From DASZHJ01 sp035581425 (GTDB lineage Bacteria > Pseudomonadota > Alphaproteobacteria > ATCC43930 > CGMCC-115725): DNA of 49,670 nt. Both the position numbers and the translations under genes were made by a program. The stretch is taken from positions 1 through 49,670 of the forward strand of contig DATJVP010000068.1 of assembly GCA_035581425.1 (NCBI GenBank). Reading direction: 5' to 3'. Each line of letters starts with the position of its first letter. Position 1 is the first letter of the stretch. Of the stretch, positions 24,324 to 33,227 are shown in pieces. The notes under the pieces were generated by a model that was not told the origin of the DNA, searched no databases, and worked only from the letters and a program-made list of their open reading frames with translations.

Positions 24324-27176
24324 ATGTCACTCGTCAGCGAGATCGACTACGGCACGCCGGAGGTCAAGGCCGAGAAGGCCGTCACGCTCAGCATCGATGG
24401 CTTCGCGGTCACCGTGCCCGAGGGTACCTCGATCATGCGTGCCGCGATGGAAGCCGGCATCCAGGTCCCGAAGCTCTGCGCCTACGACATGGTGGATGCC
24501 TTCGGCTCATGCCGCCTCTGTCTCGTCGAGATCGAGGGTCGGCAGGGGACGCCGGCCTCCTGCACCACGCCCGCGGCCCAAGGCATGGTGGTGACGACGC
24601 AGACCGAGCGCCTGAAGCGGCTCCGCCGCAACGTGATGGAGCTCTACATCTCCGATCACCCGCTCGACTGCCTGACCTGTCCCGCGAACGGAAATTGCGA
24701 GCTCCAGGACATGGCCGGCGCAGTGGGCTTGCGCGAGGTGCGCTACGGCTATGCCGGGGCCAATCATCTGCAGGCCGAGAAGGATCCCTCGAACCCTTAC
24801 TTCACTTTCGATCCCAGCAAATGCATCGTTTGCTCGCGCTGCGTGCGCGCCTGCGAGCAGGTGCAGGGAACTTTCGCGCTGACCATCGACGGGCGGGGCT
24901 TCGCCTCGCATGTGGCAGCGGGCATGGACGAGCCGTTTCTCGGCTCCGAATGCGTCTCCTGCGGCGCCTGCGTGCAGGCGTGCCCGACGGCGACCCTGAT
25001 CGAGAAGTCCGTGATCGAGACCGGCCAGCCCGAGCATTCGGTGGTGACGACTTGTGCCTATTGCGGTGTCGGCTGCAGCTTCAAGGCCGAGATGCGCGGC
25101 AACGAGGTCGTGCGCATGGTGCCGTGGAAAGACGGCAAGGCAAACCACGGCCATTCCTGCGTAAAGGGCCGCTTCGCCTGGGGTTATACGAACCACCGCG
25201 ACCGCATCCTGAAGCCGATGATGCGCGAGAAGATCAGCGATCCCTGGCGCGAGGTCACCTGGGAGGAAGCGATCGGTCGCGTCGCCTCCGAGTTCAAGCG
25301 CATCCAGGACGAGAGCGGCAAGGGTGCCATCGGCGGCATCACCTCCTCGCGCTGCACCAACGAGGAGACCTACCTCGTGCAGAAGCTGGTGCGCGCCGTC
25401 TTCGGCAACAACAACACCGACACCTGCGCGCGCGTTTGCCATTCGCCGACCGGCTACGGTCTCAGCCGAACCTTCGGCACCTCCGCGGGGACGCAGGATT
25501 TCGATTCCGTCGACGAAGCGGATGTGATGATCGTGATCGGCGCCAATCCGACCGACGCGCATCCGGTCTTCGCCTCCCGCATGAAGAAGCGGCTCCGGGA
25601 AGGCGCGAAGCTCATCGTCGTCGATCCCCGTCGAACCGATCTCGTGCGCTCGCCCCATGTCGAGGCCGCCTATCATCTGCCGCTCCGGCCCGGCACCAAC
25701 GTCGCGATCCTCAATGCCCTCGCACATGTCGTTGTGACAGAGGGGCTGGTCGATCGGGCCTTCGTCGACGAGCGCTGCGAGAGCGAGGCCTTCGCGGACT
25801 GGGCGGAATTCGTCGCACGTCCGGAGAACGGCCCCGATGCCGTGGCGGCCTATTCCGGGGTCGCGGCGGAGACGATCCGCGCGGCTGCGCGGCTCTACGC
25901 GACGGGCGGGAATGGCGCGATCTATTACGGGCTCGGCGTCACCGAGCACAGCCAGGGCACCACGGCCGTGATGGCGATGGCCAATCTCGCGATGGCGACC
26001 GGAAACATCGGCCGGCGCGGCGTTGGGGTCAATCCGCTCCGCGGGCAGAACAACGTGCAGGGGTCCTGCGACATGGGCTCCTTCCCGCACGAGCTTCCGG
26101 GCTATCGCCACATCTCTGATGCCGCGACCCGCGCGCTTTTCGAGAAGGAGTGGGGGGTGGCGCTCGATCCCGAGCCGGGGCTGCGCATCCCCAACATGTT
26201 CGACGCGGCGCTCGACGGGTCGTTCAAGGGGCTTTACGTCCAGGGCGAGGACATCGTGCAGTCCGATCCCGACAGCACCCACGTCATCGCCGCGCTCGAG
26301 GCGATGGAATGCGTCGTGGTGCAGGACCTCTTCCTCAACGAGACCGCGAACTACGCGCACATCTTCCTGCCGGGCTCGACCTTCCTCGAGAAGGACGGAA
26401 CCTTCACCAACGCCGAGCGCCGCATCGGCCGCGTGCGCAAGGTGATGCCGCCGCGCGCGGGCATGGCGGATTGGGAGGTCACGCTCGCGATCGCCAAGGC
26501 GATGGGTGTGCCGATGGACTACGCGCACCCTTCGGAGATCATGGACGAGATTGCGAGGCTGACGCCCACTTTCACCGGCGTCACATACGAGAAGCTCGAT
26601 CGGCTCGGCTCGGTGCAATGGCCGTGCAATGAGAAGGCGCCCGAGGGGACGCCGATCATGCACATCGGCGGCTTCGTTCGCGGTAGAGGCAATTTCTACA
26701 TCACGGAATACGTGCCGACCGAGGAGAAGACGGGCCCGCGCTTCCCGCTGCTGCTCACGACCGGCCGCATTCTGAGCCAATACAATGTCGGAGCCCAGAC
26801 GCGGCGCACCGAAAACGTCGTCTGGCACGACGAGGACCGGCTCGAGATCCATCCGCACGACGCCGAGCAGCGGGGGATCCGGGAAGGCGATTGGGTGCGG
26901 CTCGAAAGCCGCGTCGGCGCCACGAGCCTGCGCGCGCACATCACCGAGCGCGTGGCTCCCGGTGTCGTCTACACCACCTTCCACCACCCGAACACGCAGG
27001 CGAACGTGGTGACCACCGAGTATTCCGACTGGGCGACGAACTGTCCGGAATACAAGGTGACGGCCGTCCAGATCTCACCCTCGAACGGCCCGACGGAGTG
27101 GCAGAAGGATTACGAGGACCACGCGCGCAAGAGCCGCCGCATCGCGCGGCCTCCGATGGCGCCGGCGGCGGAATGA
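24324..27176 (+). CDS. fdsA: NAD-dependent formate dehydrogenase, alpha catalytic subunit (Mo)
   Basis: A 950-residue subunit that oxidises formate to CO2 at a molybdenum bis-MGD centre. Clusters in order: [2Fe-2S] C52, C63, C66, C80; His-Cys3 [4Fe-4S] H112, C116, C119, C125; two [4Fe-4S] sets C167/170/173/177 and C210/213/216/220; then C244, C247, C251, C279 of the FdhF-like domain with K281 next. The Mo ligand is C372 in ARVCHSPTGYG, with H373 beside it, so this is a Cys, not selenocysteine, enzyme. The C-terminal MopB domain ends the protein. The stop overlaps fdsC as ATGA. Confidence 0.96.
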   Translation: MSLVSEIDYGTPEVKAEKAVTLSIDGFAVTVPEGTSIMRAAMEAGIQVPKLCAYDMVDAFGSCRLCLVEIEGRQGTPASCTTPAAQGMVVTTQTERLKRLRRNVMELYISDHPLDCLTCPANGNCELQDMAGAVGLREVRYGYAGANHLQAEKDPSNPYFTFDPSKCIVCSRCVRACEQVQGTFALTIDGRGFASHVAAGMDEPFLGSECVSCGACVQACPTATLIEKSVIETGQPEHSVVTTCAYCGVGCSFKAEMRGNEVVRMVPWKDGKANHGHSCVKGRFAWGYTNHRDRILKPMMREKISDPWREVTWEEAIGRVASEFKRIQDESGKGAIGGITSSRCTNEETYLVQKLVRAVFGNNNTDTCARVCHSPTGYGLSRTFGTSAGTQDFDSVDEADVMIVIGANPTDAHPVFASRMKKRLREGAKLIVVDPRRTDLVRSPHVEAAYHLPLRPGTNVAILNALAHVVVTEGLVDRAFVDERCESEAFADWAEFVARPENGPDAVAAYSGVAAETIRAAARLYATGGNGAIYYGLGVTEHSQGTTAVMAMANLAMATGNIGRRGVGVNPLRGQNNVQGSCDMGSFPHELPGYRHISDAATRALFEKEWGVALDPEPGLRIPNMFDAALDGSFKGLYVQGEDIVQSDPDSTHVIAALEAMECVVVQDLFLNETANYAHIFLPGSTFLEKDGTFTNAERRIGRVRKVMPPRAGMADWEVTLAIAKAMGVPMDYAHPSEIMDEIARLTPTFTGVTYEKLDRLGSVQWPCNEKAPEGTPIMHIGGFVRGRGNFYITEYVPTEEKTGPRFPLLLTTGRILSQYNVGAQTRRTENVVWHDEDRLEIHPHDAEQRGIREGDWVRLESRVGATSLRAHITERVAPGVVYTTFHHPNTQANVVTTEYSDWATNCPEYKVTAVQISPSNGPTEWQKDYEDHARKSRRIARPPMAPAAE

Positions 27177-28000
27177 CGAGCCACTTCGATCCGGTACGGC
27201 GCGCGCCCAGCACGGGTTGGTCCAAGGGCCGAATCGCGCGGGGGGAGCGCGTGATTCCCGAGGAGGTCGCGGTCGCCTTTACCTACAACCGCTTTGCCTA
27301 TGCCGTGATGATGGCGACCCCGGCCGATCTCGAGGATTTCGCGGTGGGTTTCAGCCTTTCCGAAGGCGTGGTCGCGGAGCGCGACGAAATCCGCGACATC
27401 GAAATCGTCGAGAGCGATCTCGGCATCGAGCTTCGCCTATGGATCTCTGAGTCGCGTATCACGACCTTCACCGAGCATCGCCGCTACATCGCGGGGCCGA
27501 CGGGCTGCGGCCTCTGTGGCGTCGAGAGCCTTGCAGAGGCCATGCGTCCGCCGCGGCGGGTTGTCTCCGCCTTCCGCGCGCCCGCTGCGGCGCTTGCGGC
27601 CGCGATCGCGGGGCTCCCCGCCCATCAGCGCCTCAACCGGCAGGCTCACGCGGTTCACGCGGCCGGCTTCTGGCAGCCGGACCGCGGCATCGTCGCCGTG
27701 CGCGAGGACGTCGGCCGGCACAATGCGCTCGACAAGCTCATCGGTGCGCTTGCGCGGGATGGAGTCTCTGCAACCGCCGGCGCGGTGCTGCTGACGAGCC
27801 GCGTCTCCGTCGAGATGGTGCAGAAGGCAGCGGCGCTGGGAGCGCCGATCATCGTCGCGGTTTCGGCCCCCACCGCGCTCGCGCTTCGCTTGGCGGAGGA
27901 GGCGGGCATCGCTCTCCTCGCCGTCGCCCGCTCGGACGGCTTCGAGGTGTTCACCCATCCCGATCGTATCGCGCTCGAGGAAGCCGCGCATGTCGCCTGA
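27173..28000 (+). CDS. fdsC: FdhD-family sulfurtransferase for formate dehydrogenase
   Basis: A 275-residue chaperone of the FdhD/FdsC family. It brings the sulfur ligand to the molybdenum cofactor and hands the cofactor to FdsA in the cytoplasm. The key Cys pair is C112 and C115 (GPTGCGLCGVESL). Later conserved parts include HAAGFW, VREDVGRHNALDKLIG and LTSRVSVEMVQKAA. It overlaps fdsA by 4 bp and fdsD by 11 bp, the standard fdsGBACD order. Upstream in-frame codons are inside fdsA and not used. Confidence 0.95.
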   Translation: MTSHFDPVRRAPSTGWSKGRIARGERVIPEEVAVAFTYNRFAYAVMMATPADLEDFAVGFSLSEGVVAERDEIRDIEIVESDLGIELRLWISESRITTFTEHRRYIAGPTGCGLCGVESLAEAMRPPRRVVSAFRAPAAALAAAIAGLPAHQRLNRQAHAVHAAGFWQPDRGIVAVREDVGRHNALDKLIGALARDGVSATAGAVLLTSRVSVEMVQKAAALGAPIIVAVSAPTALALRLAEEAGIALLAVARSDGFEVFTHPDRIALEEAAHVA

Positions 28001-28211
28001 AAAGCTCGTGTACATGGCGAACCAGATCGGCCGCTTCTTCGCGCATCAGCCCGAGGCCAAGGCGATCGCGCTCACCGCCGACCATCTCAAGAAATTCTGG
28101 GACCCCCGCATGCGCAAGGCGATCATCGCGTATGCCGAGGCGGGCGGGGAAGGCTTGGAGCCGCACGTGAAGAAAGCGGTGATGAGCCTGAGTGCCCCGG
28201 CCGCAGTCTGA
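27990..28211 (+). CDS. fdsD: Formate dehydrogenase, delta subunit
   Basis: A 73-residue FdsD protein. The family core is present: KLVYMANQIGRFFAHQP then HLKKFWDPRMRKAIIAY. FdsD is required for making active enzyme in related bacteria and may help assemble or stabilise the complex. It is the last gene of the fds operon, overlaps fdsC by 11 bp, and is convergent with argG, 19 bp away. Confidence 0.94.
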   Translation: MSPEKLVYMANQIGRFFAHQPEAKAIALTADHLKKFWDPRMRKAIIAYAEAGGEGLEPHVKKAVMSLSAPAAV

Positions 28212-28230
28212 GGCGATTCGGTCGCGATTC

Positions 28231-29439
28231 CTACTTTCTCAGCGCCTTCTCGAGCCTGAGCCGGAGCGCGTTCAGCTTGATGAAGCCTTCGGCGTCGCGC
28301 TGGTCGTAGACTTGGTCTTCCTCGAAGGTCACGTGCGCGAGGCTGTACAGGCTCTTGGGAGATTTGCGGCCGACGACGCGCGCATGGCCCTTGTAGAGCT
28401 TGAGACGCACCGTGCCTTCGACGTCCTTCTGGCTCTCGTCGATGAGCGCTTGCAGCATCCGCCGCTCCGGCGAGAACCAGAAGCCGTTGTAGATGAGCTC
28501 CGCGTAGCGCGGCATCAGGTCGTCCTTGAGATGCGCCGCGGCGCGGTCGAGGGTGATGCTCTCGATCCCCCGATGCGCCTCCTGGAGGAGCGTGCCGCCG
28601 GGGGTCTCGTAGACGCCGCGCGACTTCATGCCGACGAATCGGTTCTCGACGAGATCGAGCCGGCCGATGCCGTGCTTGCCGCCGAGCTCGTTGAGCCGCG
28701 TGAGCAGCGCCGCCGGCGAGAGCGGCTCGCCGTCGACTGCGACGGGATCGCCGCGCAGGAACTCGATCTCGAGGTATTGCGGCTGGTCCGGCGCTTTCTC
28801 CGGCGCGACGGTGCGGCTATAGACGAATTCCTCGGGCTCGCTCCAGGGGTCCTCCAGCACCTTTCCCTCGGCGGAGATGTGCAGGAGGTTCGCGTCGACC
28901 GAGAAGGGCGCCTCGCCGCGCGTGTCGCGGGGGATCGGGATCTGGTGCTGCTCGGCATACTCGATGAGCCGCGTGCGCGAGGTGAGGTTCCACTCGCGCC
29001 AGGGCGCGATCACCTTGATGCCGGGCTCGAGCGCGTAGTAGCTGAGCTCGAAGCGCACCTGATCGTTGCCCTTGCCGGTGGCCCCGTGGGCGACGGCGTC
29101 TGCGCCTACCTGCCGTGCGATCTCGATCTGGCGCTTGGCGATGAGGGGACGCGCGATCGAGGTGCCCAGCAGGTATTTTCCCTCGTAGAGAGCGTTCGCG
29201 CGGAACATCGGGAAGACGAAATCGCGCACGAACTCCTCGCGGACGTCGTCGACGAAGATCTCCTTGATGCCCAGGAGCTTCGCCTTCTGCCGCGCGGGCT
29301 CGAGGTCCTCGCCTTGGCCGAGATCGGCGGTGAAGGTCACGACCTCGCAGCGGTAGGTGTCCTGCAGCCAACGCAGGATCACGGACGTGTCGAGGCCGCC
29401 GGAATAGGCGAGCACCACCTTCTTAACCGAGCCGGTCAT
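28231..29439 (-). CDS. argG: Argininosuccinate synthase
   Basis: A 402-residue cytosolic ligase that joins citrulline and aspartate with ATP in arginine synthesis. It starts at MTGSVKKVVLAYSGGLDTS, the N-type ATP-pyrophosphatase loop being AYSGGLDTS. Other standard segments are ATGKGNDQVRFE and GRLDLVENRFVGMKSRGVYE. The ATG at 29439 is the family start; the open frame upstream to 29544 is not conserved. It is a single gene, convergent to fdsD and divergent from the M48 protease. Confidence 0.97.
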   Translation of the reverse strand: MTGSVKKVVLAYSGGLDTSVILRWLQDTYRCEVVTFTADLGQGEDLEPARQKAKLLGIKEIFVDDVREEFVRDFVFPMFRANALYEGKYLLGTSIARPLIAKRQIEIARQVGADAVAHGATGKGNDQVRFELSYYALEPGIKVIAPWREWNLTSRTRLIEYAEQHQIPIPRDTRGEAPFSVDANLLHISAEGKVLEDPWSEPEEFVYSRTVAPEKAPDQPQYLEIEFLRGDPVAVDGEPLSPAALLTRLNELGGKHGIGRLDLVENRFVGMKSRGVYETPGGTLLQEAHRGIESITLDRAAAHLKDDLMPRYAELIYNGFWFSPERRMLQALIDESQKDVEGTVRLKLYKGHARVVGRKSPKSLYSLAHVTFEEDQVYDQRDAEGFIKLNALRLRLEKALRK

Positions 29440-29588
29440 GGATCGAGCCTTTTGCGCAGGGGAGAAACGGCGGCGCAGTATAGGAAATCGCCCCCGCCGA
29501 GCAAGCCCGGGCCCCGGCCACGCTCTGACGTTGCTTTCGCCCACCGGCGCGGCACAATCGGCGCGAGGCCGATACGAGGGGGGTGGCG

Positions 29589-31031
29589 ATGTACATGCAG
29601 AAATGGGGGCTCCGGGCGTTCCTGGCTGCCGCGGCGGCGCTTGCGGCGCTGGTCATGGCACCGGAAGTCCGCGCGGACGACGTGCTTTCGGACGACGACA
29701 TCCAATCGATCTCCGCCAAATTCGGCGGCGCCTACGGCGATCCCGCGGTCGCGAAATATGTGACGGAGCTCGGAAACAAGCTCGTGGCGACCACTTCGAT
29801 GGCGGGCCAGAAGTTCACCTTCACGGTGCTCAACTCACCGGTCGTCAATGCTTTTGCGATGCCCGGCGGATATGTTTTCGTGACGCGCGGCGTGATCGCG
29901 CTCGCAAATAACGAGGCCGAGCTCGCGGGCGTCCTGGGGCACGAGATCGGGCACGTGACCTCGCAACACGTGCAGGCGCGCGTCGCCCGCGGCGAGATCA
30001 CGTCGCTCGGTGCGCGGCTCGCCAAGATCTTCGGCGAGCAGCTCGGCAATGCCCGTATCGGCGCCTATACCGGAGAGCTCGCGAGCGTAAGCCAGCTCTA
30101 CGACATCCGCCGCTACTCCCGCGAGCAGGAGTTCCAGGCCGATCGGCTCGGAACCGAGACGCTCGCCAAGGCCGGATACGATCCGCACGCCATGGCTACC
30201 TTCCTCGCAAGCCTCGGCGCCTGGACGCGGCTGCAGAACCGCATGGCCGGACGGCCCGAGGACTACAACGACTTCAGCATGTTCGCAGACCACCCACGCA
30301 CGCCCGACCGCGTCGACCGAGCGGTCGCTGAGGCAGCCGGACTCAATGGCACCGCCCTCGACCGCGATCCATACCTCGCGCGGATCGAGGGGCTGATGTT
30401 CGACGACGACCCCGCGTTCGGCGTGCTACGCGGCAAGACCTTCTTCCACGCGGCCCTACGTCTCGCCTTCGATTTGCCGGTGGGATACGAGGTCGACAAC
30501 GGCGAGAAGGCGCTCGTCGCAGAGAATAGCGACCACGCCGGCCTGATCTTCGACCAGGCGACCGAGACGTTCGACGGATCGCCCGAGGACTACATATCAA
30601 AGGTCTGGGCGCCGAAGATCGCCTCTCGTCCGCAGCATTTCGACGTGAACGGCATGCCCGCCGCGACGGTCCCCGGACAGGTCACCGAGCGGGACGGCAC
30701 CCAGCAGAAAGTGCGATTGGTCGCGATCCGCTATGACTCCAAGACGATCTATCGCTTCCTTTTCTTGATTCCCGACGAGAACGGCGATCGCTACGAAAAG
30801 GAGTTTCAGCAGGTCGTGCTCAGCTTCCGCCGCCTTACGGCGGAGCAAGCTGCTGCAATCAAGCCGTATCGCGTCCACGTCGCCACCGTGGCGCAGGGCG
30901 ACACGGTCGAAAGCCTGTCCGCCCGGTATCCCTATCGAAGCTTCCAGCGCGACCGCTTCCTCGTGCTGAACGCGCTGAGCCCCGATACGCGCCTCGTCGC
31001 GGGGCAGAAGGTCAAGCTGATCTCGGAGTGA
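29589..31031 (+). CDS. Secreted M48-family zinc metalloprotease with LysM-like tail
   Basis: A 480-residue exported peptidase. A signal peptide ends near VRADD. The zinc motif is HEIGH (residues 118-122 in LGHEIGHVTSQH), and the third ligand Glu is in REQEFQADRLG. These are as in BepA/LoiP-type periplasmic proteases of the outer-membrane quality system. The final ~55 residues (VATVAQGDTVESLSARYPYR to AGQKVKLIS) resemble a LysM-like peptidoglycan-binding segment. The ATG at 29589 follows GAGGGG. arsC-like follows 4 bp later, so they are one transcript. Confidence 0.9.
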   Translation: MYMQKWGLRAFLAAAAALAALVMAPEVRADDVLSDDDIQSISAKFGGAYGDPAVAKYVTELGNKLVATTSMAGQKFTFTVLNSPVVNAFAMPGGYVFVTRGVIALANNEAELAGVLGHEIGHVTSQHVQARVARGEITSLGARLAKIFGEQLGNARIGAYTGELASVSQLYDIRRYSREQEFQADRLGTETLAKAGYDPHAMATFLASLGAWTRLQNRMAGRPEDYNDFSMFADHPRTPDRVDRAVAEAAGLNGTALDRDPYLARIEGLMFDDDPAFGVLRGKTFFHAALRLAFDLPVGYEVDNGEKALVAENSDHAGLIFDQATETFDGSPEDYISKVWAPKIASRPQHFDVNGMPAATVPGQVTERDGTQQKVRLVAIRYDSKTIYRFLFLIPDENGDRYEKEFQQVVLSFRRLTAEQAAAIKPYRVHVATVAQGDTVESLSARYPYRSFQRDRFLVLNALSPDTRLVAGQKVKLISE

Positions 31032-31035
31032 AGTG

Positions 31036-31383
31036 ATGCCGAAGCCCGTCACCCTCTACCACAACCCCCGCTGCGGCAAATCGCGTGCGACGCTCGCGCT
31101 TTTACGCAAGAAGGGGATCGAGCCTCGCATCGTCGAGTACCTGAAGGAGCCGCCAAGCGCCGCCGAGCTCAAGCGCGTCCTGTCGCTGCTGGGCATGCGC
31201 CCCCGCGACCTCCTGCGGAAGGCCGAGGCGAAGGCCGCGGGCATCGATGCCGCAGGCACGACCGACGCCGCGCTCATCGCGCTGATGGTGAAGCACCCGA
31301 TTACCATCGAGCGCCCGATCGTCGTCGCCGGAAACCGCGCCGCCCTCGGCCGCCCGCCCGAGGCGGTGCTCGAAATACTCTGA
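31036..31383 (+). CDS. arsC: ArsC-family reductase (arsenate reductase, glutaredoxin type)
   Basis: A 115-residue thioredoxin-fold protein of the ArsC/YfgD family. The catalytic Cys is C13 in YHNPRCGKSRATLALL, and the later RPIVV motif with its Arg (KHPITIERPIVV) is present. Members reduce arsenate using glutathione and glutaredoxin, although YfgD-like members may have other roles; no ars operon genes are nearby. It is probably co-transcribed with the M48 gene that ends 4 bp upstream. Confidence 0.87.
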   Translation: MPKPVTLYHNPRCGKSRATLALLRKKGIEPRIVEYLKEPPSAAELKRVLSLLGMRPRDLLRKAEAKAAGIDAAGTTDAALIALMVKHPITIERPIVVAGNRAALGRPPEAVLEIL

Positions 31384-31418
31384 TCTCCGCCGCTCCGTCG
31401 GCTACCCAAGGAGACGCA

Positions 31419-31940
31419 ATGTCTGAGCAAAAGGCCAATTTGTTGCACACCGAGGAGATGTCCCTGCTGCACTCGCTCCGCGAGGCGCGTCGCCGCCGCC
31501 GGAGGGAGCGCGAGGCGCAGCGGCGGTCCGGGATCTCCCTCGGCGAGCGCGTCTCGGACGCGGTCGCCTCCACCGTCGGCTCCTGGCGCTTCATCATCAT
31601 CCAGAGCGTCATCCTTGCGATTTGGATATTCCTCAACGCCACCGCATGGGTTGAGGGATGGGATCCCTATCCCTTCATCCTCCTGAACCTCGTCCTCTCC
31701 TTTCAGGCGGCGTACACGGCGCCCGTCATCATGATGAGCCAGAACCGGCAGGCGAACATCGACCGCGAGGCGGCGCAGCATGATTACGACGTGAACCTCA
31801 AGGCCGAGCTCGAGATCGAGCTCCTGCATCAGAAGATCGACGTGCTGCGCGAGAAGGAGATTGCGGAGCTCATCGCGATCATCCGGACGATGCAGGGGCA
31901 ACAGACGGTGCTGCGCTCGTCAGGTGAAGGCGAGGCCTGA
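31419..31940 (+). CDS. DUF1003 membrane protein
   Basis: A 173-residue DUF1003 protein. Two membrane helices lie around residues 64-82 and 92-112 with the family motifs VGSWRFIIIQSVILAIWIFL and ILLNLVLSFQAAYTAPVIMM. A SQNRQANIDREAAQHDYDVN region and a long charged helix follow, which is likely cytoplasmic and coiled. Function is unknown. It is 36 bp after arsC and probably in the same operon; rlmN converges 7 bp away. Confidence 0.92.
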   Translation: MSEQKANLLHTEEMSLLHSLREARRRRRREREAQRRSGISLGERVSDAVASTVGSWRFIIIQSVILAIWIFLNATAWVEGWDPYPFILLNLVLSFQAAYTAPVIMMSQNRQANIDREAAQHDYDVNLKAELEIELLHQKIDVLREKEIAELIAIIRTMQGQQTVLRSSGEGEA

Positions 31941-31947
31941 GCGAGCC

Positions 31948-33072
31948 TCAGGCGGTGCCCGCGGCCTCGGCCTCGCGCTTCAGGAGCTCGCTCTTGCGGA
32001 GCTTGATGCTCTCGGATTTGAGCTGGCCGCAGGCCGCGAGAATGTCGCGCCCACGGGGCTGGCGCACAGGCGAGGAATAGCCCGCGGCGTTGACGATGTC
32101 CCCGAACTCCGCGATCGCGGCGTCGCTCGAGCACTCGAAAGGCGCGCCCGGCCAGGGGTTGAAGGGAATGAGGTTCACCTTGGCCGGAATGCCCAAGAGG
32201 AGCCGCACCAGCTCGCGCGCCTCGGCGGGGCTGTCGTTGACGCCCTTCAGCATCACGTACTCGAAGGTGATGCGCCGCGCGTTGCTGGAGCCCGGGTAGG
32301 TCCGGCAGGCCTCGAGCAGCTCCGCGATCGGGTATTTCTTGTTGAGCGGCACCAAACGATCTCTGAGCTCGTCGCGCACGGCGTGGAGCGAGATCGCGAG
32401 ATTGACGCCGAGCTCGGCGCCGCAGCGGCGGATCATCGGCACCACCCCCGCGGTCGAGAGCGTGATCTTGCGTTTCGAGATCGAGAGGCCCTCGTGGTCC
32501 ATCACGATCTTGAGCGCCTTCGCGACGCTCTCGAAGTTGTAGAGCGGCTCGCCCATCCCCATCATCACGATGTTGGTGAGCTGGCGGTCCTCAGCAGGCG
32601 AGGGCCATTCGCCGAGCGCGTCGCGCGCGACCATGACCTGTGCCACGATCTCCGCCGTCTCGAGATTGCGCACGAGACGCTGCGTCCCCGTGTGGCAGAA
32701 TTTGCAGGTAAGCGTGCAGCCGACCTGGCTCGAGACGCAGAGCGTGCCGCGATCCTCCTCGGGGATGTGGACGCTCTCGACTTCCTGCCCGTCGGGAAAG
32801 CGCAGCAGCCATTTCCGCGTGCCGTCGACCGACGCGAGCGCGCGCGTCACCTCCGGCCGGCCCACCCGATAGCGCTCCGCGAGCGCCGCACGGAAAGGCT
32901 TCGCCAGCGAGGTCATCGCCGCGAAGTCCGTCACGCCGCGGTGATAGATCCAGTGCCAGAGCTGGCGCGCGCGGAAGGGCTCGGCGCCGAAATCCGCCAT
33001 CTCGGCGGCAAGCTCGGCTCGATCGAGGCCCACGAGATTTTTCCGGGCGATGGTTTCCGCGGCAATGCTCAT
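31948..33072 (-). CDS. rlmN: 23S rRNA (A2503)-C2 / tRNA (A37)-C2 methyltransferase
   Basis: A 374-residue radical-SAM enzyme that methylates C2 of adenine 2503 in 23S rRNA and A37 of some tRNAs. The radical-SAM cluster ligands are C119, C123 and C126 (GCTLTCKFCHTG), and the C-terminal methyl-carrier Cys is C348 (AACGQLKSES). GEPLYNF and SLHAVRDELR-like parts also match. The start at 33072 gives the family N-terminus; the frame upstream to 33111 is unlikely. It is downstream of a repeat-rich gap before the GST gene. Confidence 0.96.
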   Translation of the reverse strand: MSIAAETIARKNLVGLDRAELAAEMADFGAEPFRARQLWHWIYHRGVTDFAAMTSLAKPFRAALAERYRVGRPEVTRALASVDGTRKWLLRFPDGQEVESVHIPEEDRGTLCVSSQVGCTLTCKFCHTGTQRLVRNLETAEIVAQVMVARDALGEWPSPAEDRQLTNIVMMGMGEPLYNFESVAKALKIVMDHEGLSISKRKITLSTAGVVPMIRRCGAELGVNLAISLHAVRDELRDRLVPLNKKYPIAELLEACRTYPGSSNARRITFEYVMLKGVNDSPAEARELVRLLLGIPAKVNLIPFNPWPGAPFECSSDAAIAEFGDIVNAAGYSSPVRQPRGRDILAACGQLKSESIKLRKSELLKREAEAAGTA

Positions 33073-33122
33073 TTCGGCGGAAGATATAGGATGCGGCCCC
33101 GCGCTTGGCAAACACCCGCGAT

Positions 33123-33215
33123 CTCCCCCTCCCCTTCGGGGAGGGGGTAGGGCTGAGGGCAGCTCGCAGGTCTCTCGGGTAGGCCCTCACCTAGCCCCTC
33201 CCCGTGGGGGAGAGG
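33123..33215. repeat. Paired REP-like palindromic element
   Basis: Left half: CCCCCTCCCC-TTC-GGGGAGGGGG is a perfect 10-bp stem with 3-base loop (33125-33147), followed by TAGGGCTGAGGGC. Right half: GCCCTCACCTAGCCCC (33183-33198) then TCCCC-GT-GGGGGA. The right half is roughly the reverse complement of the left, so the pair is a doublet of the REP/BIME sort, with an insert of about 25 bp between. It is intergenic between rlmN and the GST gene. Confidence 0.7.
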
Positions 33216-33227
33216 AATCTCGGTGCC

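Noticed and set aside
24507..26987. Long open frame of 826 codons on the minus strand
   Set aside because: Antisense to fdsA, where all cluster motifs are intact; no recognisable product.
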